From Piezodorus guildinii (lineage: Eukaryota; Arthropoda; Insecta; Hemiptera; Pentatomidae), in assembly GCA_023052935.1 (NCBI GenBank), contig CM041295.1:166365366-166429365 (forward strand): a stretch of 64,000 nt of DNA. The letters are read 5' to 3'. The translations under genes and the position numbers were made by a program. The notes beneath the pieces were generated by a model. That model made no database searches, had not been told where the DNA came from, and saw only the letters and a program-made list of their open reading frames with translations. Below, in pieces: positions 12,368-22,312 of this stretch (position 1 is its first letter; each line of letters opens with the position of its first letter).

Positions 12368-15156
12368 TTACATATGTTGGGAAGATTGATGCGTTAGGAG
12401 ATGGAGAAATAGTTGGAGTTTAAAAGTAGATAATGATAAGGATTTACGAATGGATACAGGCAAGGAATTCCAAAATAGGGTAGCACGAATAATAAAGGAT
12501 TTTTTGAACGAAGCAGATCTGTGAGAAGCTATATACAAGTTTATAGGTTGGGATCTAGTGTTTACTGAATGGACAGAGGAACAAGTGGTAAGCATATCAA
12601 GAATATAAGGAGGTTTTTAGGTATGGAAAAATCGGAAGAGACAGACACCAAGGGGTACTGTCGACGGAAAGAGGGATAGAGCCAATTCAACTCGGTATAC
12701 CTTATAGAAACATGGGAGCGCCTGGGGATCCCACATGTGATTCTAATAAAACAATTCATAAGTCTTTTGAGTCTCATATCGAATTTCTCAGACAGTCCAC
12801 CATATACGAGGCAACCGTAGTCAAATTGGGGGAAAATGAGCGAAGAGACGAGTAACATACGGGTTTTAGGTGAGATAGAGTCACGAAATCTTAGAAATTG
12901 TTTTAGGATAGCGATCAGATTTTCGGGTGATTTGAGAAATATGATCACTCCAAGATAGGTTCTGATCAATAATAACTCCAAGATTTCCTACAAAGGTGTG
13001 GAAGTGGATAGGCATGCTATTGAGGTAAAGGAGTGGATAATATGGAAGCGAATTTACAAGGTTCTTGGAACCGATAAGAATGGCTTTGGTTTTTCCACCA
13101 TTCAACTTCAAATCATTTGTCGTAGCCCATGCATTGTTGTTGTCAATATCTTGTTGTAGTTTTTTGATTGCTTTAGCATTTCGGAAGGATGGAAAGAAAG
13201 ATAGATTTGCAGATCATCTGCATATAGGTGGTATTGTGAGTGGCGGATGCAGTCAGGGAGATCATTGATATAGATGGAAAAAAGAGTTGGTGAGCGTGAG
13301 GAACCCTGAGGGACACCACGTGTTAAGGTGATGGAGGAAGAAGAAGGTTCATTTGTTATGATGACAGTTTGAGATCGATAGGATAAAAAAGAAACAAACC
13401 ATTTTAGAACGCTGTTTGATATTTGAAGGTTTTGGAGTTTGGAAAGAAGGATGTTATGATTAACTGAATCAAATGCTTTTGAGAAATCGAAGAGGATCAA
13501 AATAGTGATTTTTGTTGGTCTATTGAGGATTCTAGGTCTTAGGTAAATTTTAACAATGCAGATTGAGTAGAATATTGGGATCGGAAACCGGACTGTAAAG
13601 GATTTAGAAGGTTTTTTTCCTCAAGAAAGTTGTTGAGCTGTGAGTGAAGAATTCTTTCAAGAGGTTTGGAAAGATTGGATAGTATGGAGATAGGTCTGAA
13701 ATCGGAGAATGCGGCGGGATAAGGAACTTTATTCAGTGGACTTACAATGACTTTTTTTCCAGGCTGTTAGGAAAATAGATTTTTGAAGAGAAGCATTAGG
13801 AATATGTAAAAGGACAGAAAAGATGACAGGAAGACACAATTTAATTAATTTAACAGGGATTTGGTCGGGTCCATGATCGTTCTTTCTAGACTTGAGAATG
13901 GAGGAGAGCAATTCTTCAGGAGATATATCCGAAAAATAGAAATTTTCCGGATTGAAGGGTGTCTGTGGTAAAGAGTAATGAGTACTATGGGATATAGGAA
14001 TTGTTTCTGCGAAGTAGGAATTTAGTTCTTCGGTAGTAAATGGAACACATGAAGAGGATTTGGAATTTATAATAGATAGGTTTCTGAGTAGTTTCCATTT
14101 GGTCTTAGGGTTGTTTGCTTGGGATAAGGAATTATGGAAAAAATGCGCTTTAGCACGGCGAAAGGAAGACTGAGCAAGGTTTCTTAGAGACTTAAACATG
14201 GAGAAATCATCTGGAGCTCGTGTGCGCCTAAATCGTCTCCTAGCGGCATCTCTTCTTCTCATCAACTCTCTTATTTCAGGAGTGATCCATGGTGCAGCGG
14301 GACGTTTAAAGGTTGAGGTCTTTAGTGGAGCATGGGTGTTTAGAAATATAAGGAGGTTCGTAGAGAGGCATTCCACCATCTCGTTGATTGACGAAAAGGT
14401 AAAGATAGGTTTCAGGGCTTTGGATAATGAGTCAAAAAAAGGAGCCAATTTATCAGAGGATAGGGAGTCAAGATTTTGCCGGGATAGTTGTTTTGGGGGA
14501 ATTTTAGAAGTTGGAATGTTATAAGAAATCTGGATGAGGTCATGGTATGAAAAAAAGGATACTGGAATCTGGGAGGAGAACAACAGTTTTTCGGAGGAAT
14601 CTATTATGAACATATCCACGTGCTTGTAGACTGGGTGTGGTGAGTCGTGTTGAAGGGTACTATGAACAGATCCAGTGAATGAATGAGGTTGACAAAGTAT
14701 GATCTGTCTGGAGATTCCAAAGAAAGGTTAGTGTTAAAGTCACCTGCTATTATTACATTATTGTATAAAGGATCGTAGGTAAAGAGGGAGGATTCAAACG
14801 TGGGATCGAATCGGACGTGAGGAGTACGGTATATAGTCGCGTAAAGGAGAGAATGAGAATTGTGAGAGATTTCGACGTATATAAATATTCTAAATGAGGA
14901 ACATCTTGAGAGGGAGAATTATAAAGGATTATTGATCTTAAGCTGTTATGGATGAAAAGTCCAACACCACCGCCTGTTCGGTCGATCCTATCATGCCGAT
15001 AAAGAGTATAATTAGGAATGGATATAGAGGTTTGAGCCAGGTTTCAGAAATAGAAATAATGTGATGAAAATTGCGAGAGAAGTAATTGAGAAATTCGTCG
15101 TAGTGGGCTGGAAGGGATTGAGCGTTGACGTGACAGGTCAATAGGATGTCAGTCAT
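12368..15156 (-). pseudogene. LINE ORF2: AP-like endonuclease plus reverse transcriptase (broken)
   Basis: ORF2 encodes the enzyme for target-primed reverse transcription. Reading begins at the ATG at 15156 with the endonuclease N-terminus (HVNAQSLPAHYDEF, then ISISETWLKP). A frameshift follows, then GGVGLFIHNSL and AGDFNTNLS further on. The RT part runs through PWITPEIRELMRRRDA, DHGPDQIPVKLIK, DFSKAFDSVNHNIL, GVPQGSSRSPTLF and the catalytic [11 protein letters not shown], ending in NSLPVSIRKSLSL with a stop at 12368. Several frameshifts break it, near 14.9, 14.6, 13.7, 13.5 and 13.1 kb. The FDFSKAFDSVNHN form suits CR1-like or Jockey-superfamily elements; the exact clade is an inference. Confidence 0.88.
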
Positions 15157-15391
15157 CTAAAGGAGGATAGAGGATATCTGTCAGAAAGAAGAAAAGGTGA
15201 GATTAGATTGGAACGAAAGTGTACAATGATTTTTAAATTGAAAACATCTCTGGAAACGATGTAAAGAATATAAACGATAGATAAATAAAATGTAAAGAAA
15301 GAAAATTATTAAATCTGAAGAAAATTATAGTTCTAGATTTAAAAGAGGAAAAAGAAAAAACTTTATATCTGTCGTAACAATAACTTAACCG

Positions 15392-16306
15392 TCATTGCAA
15401 GCCTTCCAGGTCCTCAGGTTTGTTAATAATCATCACGGGTGACCCATCCTCTCTTCGACAGCGGACTCGACCTCGAGCGAACCAGACATACTTCACTTTG
15501 CCGGCAACTTTCTTCTGCCTGGCTAGCCAGTACAGATGCCTGTTGCCCGCAGTCACCTCCTAACTGACGTAAAACCTGTCGTCAATATCCCAGTTGAGGT
15601 GCCTCGTGATGAAGTCTCTTTTTACCTTCCGGAGGCGGATAATCACGTCCCGGACCGCCTGGCGAACAAATCGCACGACGATCGAAGGCGGACGGGGGTC
15701 CTCTCCTTTCGGCCTTTATCTCTCCACGAGGTCAAAATCTTCAGCTTTGAGCTTAATACCTAGGGCAGCTCCGACAGAGCAAACTACACCCTCCGGTGAT
15801 TCTCTGGTCTTCAACGGAACGCCTCTAATTTCGACAGAATGCGAGAGCTGGGCTTGTTCAATTTGGTTTATTCTAACCTCCATCGATTTAATTTGTAATT
15901 TAAAATTGTTATTTTCACTTATCAGTCTTTCAATGAGTTCATCCTGCTTTTTATTTCTTTCATCCATCGATCGCAGGCTCTCGGCATTTTCAAAAATAAT
16001 ATCATTTTGACTGTTCATTGTGGTTTTTATGTCTTTAGGATCGTCGGTAATTTTTGAGATTTCGATTAAAACGGTTGATACATTATCCTCTATATTTTTG
16101 CTTATGGGGACGTTATGTTTTTTATTTTCGCTTTTCGGTAGATTTTCACATGAGATGCATTTGAATTTTTTTTTATTAATTTGACTTACATCAGCATCAG
16201 AAATATTGCAGCATTTCAAATGATACATTATTTTGCATTGGCTGCAAGTGATACCTGATTTTTCGTCTCTGGCGATCGTCGATTTGCAAGCTGGACACAC
16301 GGCCAT
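15392..16306 (-). pseudogene. LINE ORF1: PHD-like finger, coiled coil, FP-like C-terminus (broken)
   Basis: ORF1 proteins of LINEs bind the element RNA. The first 196 residues are open. A Cys/His-rich finger (CPACKSTI, CSQCKIMYHLKCC, CISC, about residues 4-52) has PHD-type spacing. A long charged region (about 75-150, including NNNFKLQIKSMEVRINQIEQ) looks like a coiled coil. After a frameshift near 15716 the minus strand continues in another frame with VVRFVRQAVRDVIIRLRKVK, one in-frame stop, then VKYVWFARGRVRCRREDGSP and a stop at 15392. That tail resembles the FP-type C-terminal domain found in some insect LINE ORF1 proteins. This assignment is from memory of the family and not searched. 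Confidence 0.8.
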
Positions 16307-16517
16307 GATGAAGTATCGAGCGTAGGTGAAGTGATTAACTTGAAGACGGTGGTGGGGAGCTCCAGAGAGGTGGGGACTGATAAGATGTAATCTCTACCAG
16401 CGCGACCTGTTCTAATGCTATTACGCTATTTATATTCAATATAGAATATAAATTAATGAACTAAAAGTTTATATTTATTAGAGGCCTTGCCACTTGGTTA
16501 TAAAAGTAGCTAAAGAA

Positions 16518-16523
16518 TTTATT
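16518..16523 (-). terminator. AATAAA polyadenylation signal
   Basis: The plus strand reads TTTATT, so the minus strand has AATAAA about 110 bases beyond the stop of the exon candidate ending at 16635. It sits just before the LINE that starts near 16310. It is a plausible 3' end for the host gene, but AT-rich sequence gives this hexamer by chance. Confidence 0.4.
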
Positions 16524-16634
16524 ACTACTTACAATAGACAAATTGCAGTATAAGAAGTACGAATGGACGACGATGAATTTTGAGAGAGAAGAGAGCGATG
16601 TGAACACTGTGACAGTTAGAACCAGACTGAGCTT

Positions 16635-16886
16635 TCAGAGTTTCTTTAAAATGACGTACACAAATGCCCGCCACTTGCAGTTGGCCGATTCCTCGACAGA
16701 GTTTTCTCGTTGAGACTGCCGTAGAGCTCTCATACTCCACTGTTCCTGCTTAACCCCCCGTCTTTCGGCACATTCAGCAACCTCGGCTAAATAATCGAAA
16801 GTGGACTGGACCAGGGTGTCCGGTATATTGGACAGTTGCTGAGCAATAGACCAGGGTTGTAGAGGAGCCTCCCATTGGCAAAGGAT
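16635..16886 (-). CDS. Candidate terminal exon of an unrecognised host gene (F)
   Basis: On the minus strand an acceptor-like TTTCTAGGTCACTTTAG (AG at 16888-16887) is followed by exactly 84 in-frame codons ending in TGA at 16637-16635. The 83 residues are protein-like: ILCQWEAPLQPWSIAQQ, then STFDYLAEVAECAERRG, then a charged tail ending KWRAFVYVILKKL. Composition is unlike the surrounding AT-rich sequence, and no transposon motif is visible. The exon starts in phase 0, which matches the phase-0 donor of the exon at 28924-29149. An AATAAA lies about 110 bases downstream. Function unknown. Membership in the same gene as the other exons is an inference from strand and phase. Confidence 0.55.
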   Translation of the reverse strand: MLCQWEAPLQPWSIAQQLSNIPDTLVQSTFDYLAEVAECAERRGVKQEQWSMRALRQSQRENSVEESANCKWRAFVYVILKKL

Positions 16887-17235
16887 CTAAAGTGACCTAG
16901 AAATGTGGATGCTTGAAAATTGGTTGAGTGTAATATTGGTCTAATCACCTGCTTGCACGGTCCTTGGCCTAGAAACAATATGAATCTCAATATGCACTGA
17001 ACACAAGACCCTTCAAGGGTTGTAGAGGTACAAGTTTTTCATACGATAAGATGTATCGTACATTTTGGTTCAGGTTGGATTATCTCATTATCTACCTACC
17101 TCAAAGTGAACATTTAATTTCCATGAAATCTTTTTTTATTGTATAATACAACACTAGAAATTATAATCTACAAAAATCAGATTTTTTTTGTTTTTTCCTC
17201 ACTCTCCTTCTACGGACTTAGTATGTTAAATATCA
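16887..17235. other. AT-rich sequence, probable intron
   Basis: No feature supported. It contains a stretch with apparent coding bias near 16900-17000 on the minus strand, but no complete exon with both splice signals could be defined. Confidence 0.3.
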
Positions 17236-17560
17236 TATACAGAGTGTCTCATAAATGTCAAGTGATGTTATGCGAGCAGATACTTGACTTAAAGAGGAAC
17301 TTTTAATTTAATCACTGCAGATTATTTCAATAGTGACCAGATTCAATGATTATAAAAAATTCAATTCATTAAACATTGATATAGTTTATTCAAAATCGTC
17401 AAGATCAGTTTTAAAAGAACAACGTTGTTTTAAGGTGAACAAATCGGGTGCGCACAACACACGACTTTCTCTTACATCCGTTGTTAAAATCAATAAGAAC
17501 TTTTAAATGAAGTTAAAGTTGAAAAACGTTCAAAGAATTACTTTTAGTTCCAATTCAGTA
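17236..17560 (+). repeat. Dispersed repeat copy (CGCACAACACACGACTTT family)
   Basis: Begins near a terminal-looking CAGAGTGTCTCATAAATGTC and includes GCGCACAACACACGACTTTC at about 17452-17471. Variants of that second motif occur near 45840 (reverse strand) and 56238, so this is an interspersed family. No ORF, tail or terminal repeat was defined. The class is unknown. Confidence 0.5.
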
Positions 17561-17689
17561 ATTGAGTTAAAATATATTGAAGATTAAATATTTTAAGAAT
17601 ATAATTATTATCTACAACAATCACCTAAGTTTATTTGCTATATTTGGAGTATTTTGAATGAACCATAATCTATTTTTTTTTTTTTTTTT

Positions 17690-17880
17690 CACGGGTTCGT
17701 TTTGGGCTGTGAATTTTCCCTTTCTCTCCCCATGGCTATATCGCTGTATTAACCATCAAGAATAACAATATTCTAAATTTCTATGCTAAGTCAATGTTTT
17801 CTTCTCAGATCGTATTATGATCCTTTTTAATATGTAAATAAAGTATAAATGTTTGTGCAAAAAAAAAAAAAAAAAAAAAA
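17690..17880 (+). repeat. 3' end of a poly(A)-tailed retro-inserted sequence
   Basis: A run of about 20 A near 17860-17880 is preceded about 20 bases upstream by AATAAA (TGTAAATAAAGTATAAATG), the arrangement of a reverse-transcribed poly(A)+ RNA end. A T-run lies upstream near 17670. The source RNA was not recognised. Confidence 0.4.
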
Positions 17881-18164
17881 GCTGGGGTATTTGTTACCTT
17901 TTGTATTTGAGGATATTTGGTCATACAGAGACTTTTCACTACTTCATCGGTCCAAAATAGTTTTGATATGCTTCTAATTACAGTCTCGAAGGGACCCTTC
18001 AAGTCTAATCTCTTAAGCACTGAAGAATTTAATATTTTGTATGGATACGCGCCCTGGAAATAATAATGAAATTACTTGCATATCTAAAATAATGGCGTTT
18101 TCCGGTAATTGTAGGGAAAATGGTAAAAATAAACAAATTTTGAGTGTGTGTGTGCGTGTGCGTG

Positions 18165-18165
<1 letters not shown>

Positions 18166-18250
<85 letters not shown>
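18166..18250. repeat. (AT)n microsatellite
   Basis: About 38 uninterrupted AT dinucleotides are preceded by a short GT-rich run. Open frames over it that translate as alternating Y/I are artefacts. Confidence 0.98.
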
Positions 18251-18252
<2 letters not shown>

Positions 18253-18559
18253 TAGCGAATGTTCATTTTAAAAACCGTGGACACATGAAGAAACTTTCAT
18301 TTATGAACCTATAAAGTTTATTTCAGTTATATAGTTTTAGTAGACATAAATACTAACTGAAATATTCCCAGCTAGCGCTTTTTCACGCCTTCCCTAAAAA
18401 TAAAATTAAAACCTATAGAAAACGTCCAGTTAATCAATTATTAAATGAGAAAATTCATTAAAATTCTAAATAAAAGCCAGGCACAGACGGTGCCTCCTTC
18501 AATGGCAAGGACCCCTAAATCCTAAATATCAGATGCGTATTTAAATTTTTACTGGGCTA

Positions 18560-18795
18560 CACCGTTTCACGTACATTGCATGCAAAATACCTCTAACGAA
18601 ACTCTGTATTCAAGAAAATGCCTAGTTGGGGAAATATAAATAAGGAAAAAAGAACCAGGGTCTACGAATTTATATTTTTCATTATATCTGCTCTTTAAGC
18701 TCATTATTTTTGAAATATTAGAAAATGACCAATTCCCCTGGAAATCGTTTTCGGACGTTTTTATGGGTCCGCGGACCAAAAGTTGGGAAACACTG
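18560..18795 (-). mobile_element. hAT-like transposon end (fragment)
   Basis: The right boundary reads GGTCCGCGGACCAAAAGTTG then GGAAACACTG. On the other strand this starts CAGTGTTTCCCAACTTTTGG, a form typical of hAT-superfamily terminal inverted repeats, including non-autonomous animal hATs. No partner end and no transposase were found, so it is one end of a decayed or truncated element. The left limit is arbitrary. Confidence 0.5.
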
Positions 18796-19159
18796 TTCTA
18801 GGGGTATGTCGGTTCCCAATAGCTGAAGTTTCCGTTTCCCTTCTTAATTTTCATTCGAAATTCAGTTTGCATTATGATGGTGAACTGTGTGGTTTAGAAA
18901 TTAAATTAATTGTTTATATTTAATTTTATTTCTAATAGACTATTAAGTTAAGAAAAATGTCTGTTAACGGATTATAGCTTAAGAGGAAAAAAAAATATAG
19001 CGTTTGATCCCCAACTCAACTAAAAATTCATTATATGAGGGGAAAAAAAAAAGCTCTCGGTGTATCGATGCACCACTATGCAGGCGTCCTAAGAGTGTCG
19101 GGCAGGGTATTAGAAAGGAACTTCCGCATGGAATCGTTAACTTTGGTAAAGGCCTGAGC
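18796..19159. other. AT-rich spacer, nothing recognised
   Basis: No gene, repeat tail or RNA signal was recognised between the hAT-like end and the palindromic cluster. Confidence 0.5.
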
Positions 19160-20340
19160 AGGATTCTAGTGTGTGCAATCTATAGCATTTCCAAGTCAAT
19201 TGTAACTTTTTCTAACTCAAATGTAACTTTTTCCATTTCAAATGTAACCTTTTCCATTTCAAATGTAACCCTTTCCATTTCAAATGTAACCCTTTCCAAA
19301 GCAAATGTAACCATTTCCATTTCAAATTTCACCTTTTCCATTTCAAATGATACCTTTTCCAAAGCAATTGTAACCCTTTTCTTCACTTCTAGACTTAAAT
19401 ACTAGGTTTTATTTATTTATTGAAAAATAATTAGTTTAATTAAAATTATGACTTTTTAATAATTTTGGCATATCCTATCGCCATTTGTTTTGTTTTTTTA
19501 GATATTCGATATCAAGTTCTGTTTCTTACGAGCGGGTTTTCGGGTCTTATAGTTACGTTTTATTTTTTTATTGCTCCCGCGCATTTTAACTCGAACTTAC
19601 TTTTAATATTTTTTACTGTCATAAGGGTTGATAATTGTGTTTTCGGGTCTTGTGATTACGTTTTTCAACTGTGTTTTTTATCGCTCCTAAGGATTTTAAC
19701 TCAAATTCACTTTCCATGTTTTTCTTGTTACAGGGATCTATAATTGTGTTTTAGGGTCTTATAATTACGTTTTTTGAGTTTTATTTTTTTATCGCTCCTG
19801 CGCATTATAACTCGAATTTACTCTTAATGTTTTTTATTGATATAGGGATTAATTTATGTGCTTTCGGGTAGTTATGATTACGTTTTTTAAGCTGTATCTT
19901 TTATCGTTGATGAGTATTTCAACTCGCATTAGTTTTAATATTTTTTATTATCATAGAGGTTGATAATTATACTTTCGGGTCATTTGATTACTTTTTTAAG
20001 CTGTTTTTATTATTGCTCGCTCGCATTTCAACTAGCATTTACTTTTCATCTTTTTATTGTTATAGGGATCTATACTTGTGTTTTCGAGGGGTTACGAAAA
20101 CATTTTTTTTGGACTGATAATTCTATAGCGCCTGCTTCAACTTAGTGTTAAACTATTCTATAATTTGATAGAGAGGCCTTATTTTTGTTTTTGTTTTAGG
20201 GGATTCTGATTACGTGTTTTGAACTTTATTCTTTTATGCGCTTGGAAATTTCTACTTACCGCAGACATATGGTATTTTTGTAGGTTATGATTAAGTTTTT
20301 GAACTGGACGTTACATAGCGATTGCGCATTCTTCTAGATC
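19160..20340 (+). repeat. Foldback-like element, left arm
   Basis: The arm starts with 21-bp subrepeats (about 19190-19385; core AAATGTAACCTTTTCCATTT), followed by a unique stretch, then larger subrepeats of roughly 115-120 bp (GGGTCTTATAATTACGTTTT with ATCGCTCCTGCGCATTATAA) to about 20340. The same blocks occur in reverse complement and reverse order in the right arm. The unique block CATATCCTATCGCCATTTGT (19470-19489) pairs with the region near 22555. Long inverted arms built of tandem subrepeats are the hallmark of foldback-type DNA elements. Confidence 0.8.
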
Positions 20341-20459
20341 TCTTTTCATTTAAGTTGAAATGCGCACTAGCTATAATAAAAATGTCATAAACTCTATTGG
20401 TATTCCCGCAAACACTTAAAACGATCTCTTTGTCGAATATTTATGAAATAGGAACAGTA
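20341..20459. other. Centre of the foldback-like palindrome
   Basis: A short loop between the two arms, without an ORF or transposase trace. If the element is mobile it is non-autonomous. Confidence 0.5.
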
Positions 20460-21574
20460 ACTTAAAATGAGTAAAAGCGATAACAAATAAGGTTCCAAGA
20501 ATGTTATCAAAACACCCGAAAATATAATAAACGATTCCTCAATTAAATTATCAAATAATTGAAAGACCAACTTAGAAAGCGGATCCTTTATAAAAGATTT
20601 AGTGGAAAAAACGTACTCAGAACTATAAGTAATACTTTTATAAAAAAAAAATTAAATAAATAAAACAAAATAACTAATCCCAATATCGATATAAAAACTT
20701 CAAAAATAAAGGCAAGTTGAATACCGCAAGAGTGATAAAAAAAGCTCTTAAACGTTTTCATAACCCCCCGAAAACACAAGTATAGATCCCTATAGAAATA
20801 AAAAGATTAAAAGTAAATGCTAGTTGAAATTCGAGTGAGCGATAACAAATACAGCTAACAAAAGTAATCAAATGACCCGAAAGTACAATTATCAACCTCT
20901 ATAATAATAAAAAAATATTAAAAGTAAATGCAAGTTGAAATACACATCAACGATAAAAGATACAGCTTAAAAAACATAATCATAACTACCTGAAAGCACA
21001 TAAATTAATCCCTATATCAATAAAAAAATTAAGAGTAAATTCGAGTTAAAATGCGCAGGAGCGATAAAAAAATAAAACAAAAAACGTAATTATAAGACCC
21101 GAAAACACAATTATAGTCCCTGTAACAATAAAAACATGGAAAGTGAATTTGAGTTAAAATCCTTAGGTGCGATAATAAAATAAAACTCAAAAAACGTAAT
21201 TATAAGACCCTAAAACAAAAATATAGATCCTTGTAACAATAAAAAACATAAAAAGTAAAAGATAGTTAAAATAAGCGAGAGCGAAAAAAAAATACAGCTC
21301 GAAAAACCTAATTATAGCAAAAGGACATCAATTAATTCATATATAAAAAAACAAAACATTAAAAGTAAATGTTAGTTAAGTGAGCGTGAGCGATAAAAAA
21401 CACAGTTGAAAAACGTAATCAAATTCCCGAAAACACAATTACCAACCCTTATCACAGTAAAAAATATTAAAAGTAAGTTCAAGTTAATATGCGCGGGAGC
21501 AATAAAAAAAAATAAAACGTAACTATAAAACCCGAAAACACAATTATCAACGTCTATGATGTAGCGGAGTGCGC

Positions 21575-22040
21575 TGGAGAGTTTGTTCGACAACTAAGGG
21601 AGCAATTAGTAAGTCTCAGGCCGGCTGCCTACCGGACGCCCACTAGAAAACCCTTTGTTCACCCGGACCTCATAACGTGCTCCCATGTCTTTTTGAGGGA
21701 CGATATGGTACAAAGACCATTCATCCCACCTTATACGGGTCCCTACAAAGTTTTAAAAAGACATAAAAGACGTCTGTTCTTCAACTGCTTAGTGGTTCCA
21801 GAACTGTAACCATAGACCGATTGAAGCCAGCATTCCTCCTCCAAAATCAAGATTCAAGTTGTACTCAGCCGGACCCTCAGAAGGTTTTAACGCAACACAA
21901 TGACTCCGCCGAGCCTGATCGCCAAGTTCCTGACCCCAGGATGACTCGTAGTGGAAGAATAGTCAGATCACCGAGCCGATTCCTCGACGCAGTCATTGGG
22001 GTGAGTTGTAGCGGAGTGGGTACTCTAACCTTCAGTTAAT
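21575..22040 (+). pseudogene. Integrase C-terminal fragment of an LTR retroelement (broken)
   Basis: Reading TCSHVFLRDDMVQRPFIPPY followed by TGPYKVLKRHKRR gives the end of a Ty3/gypsy-type integrase (GPY-like module, important for integration). A frameshift at about 21808 moves the frame; it resumes as RLKPAFLLQ and a basic tail (MTRSGRIVRSPSRFLDAVIG) ending at 22037-22039, just inside the LTR. Nothing upstream of the integrase C-terminus remains. It is a different family from the element at 33.5-40.1 kb. Confidence 0.75.
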
Positions 22041-22312
22041 CGTACCACTCTCAAGCATAAATCGCGTTAGCCACTTGGTCACATAATTTGTCTAATTCGT
22101 ATTTTTGGTTGTGAATATTTTTGATAAGTTAATTAAATTTATTTGTATATATTTTATAAAATGTGTACCAGGTGGCTAACCAAAAAGTAACCTTCCTGTA
22201 AATAAAACATATGTTTTTAGTGTAGTTGATAAAGCTTGTATGAAGATAATAAAATGTGCTTTTTAGTTATAAAAGTTTAAATTTATAAGTAAGAATTAGT
22301 TTTAACGAAACA
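22007..22312 (+). repeat. LTR of the deleted element
   Basis: A 306-bp segment starting TGTAGCGGAGTGGGTACTCT and ending TTTTAACGAAACA, flanked on the left by integrase coding sequence. It contains TAAATAAAACATATG near 22200, a possible polyadenylation region. Confidence 0.55.

Larger units (their letters stand above)
12213..16310 (-). mobile_element. Near full-length CR1/Jockey-superfamily LINE, decayed
   Basis: A minus-strand non-LTR retrotransposon of about 4.1 kb with the usual order: 5' region, ORF1, intergenic gap, ORF2 (endonuclease then reverse transcriptase), 3' UTR ending in a short TTCATTTCA tail near 12213. It is the same family as 1859-3148, sharing the GVPQGS and [16 protein letters not shown] regions and the 3' UTR. 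Both ORFs carry frameshifts and stops. The 5' boundary is uncertain: ORF1 starts at 16306 and the 5' UTR may extend some tens of bases further right. Confidence 0.88.
21560..22312 (+). mobile_element. Internally deleted Ty3/gypsy-type LTR element remnant
   Basis: The right end is an LTR-like segment (22007-22312, TGTAGCGGAGTG to GAAACA, TG...CA). The first 12 bases of that LTR also form the left edge of the insert (21560-21571), where they abut the C-terminal integrase region. The simplest reading is a 5' LTR and most of the internal region lost by a deletion. No target-site duplication was recognised. The foldback subrepeats resume on the far side, so the element inserted into the right arm. 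Confidence 0.65.

Noticed and set aside
18013..18271. Two opposite-strand frames with runs of YIYIYI
   Set aside because: They cross the (AT)n microsatellite and have no other content.
19465..20145. Small hydrophobic frames (F/L/I/V-rich) in the foldback left arm
   Set aside because: They follow the roughly 117-bp T-rich subrepeat and have mirror-image counterparts in the other arm; a repeat artefact.
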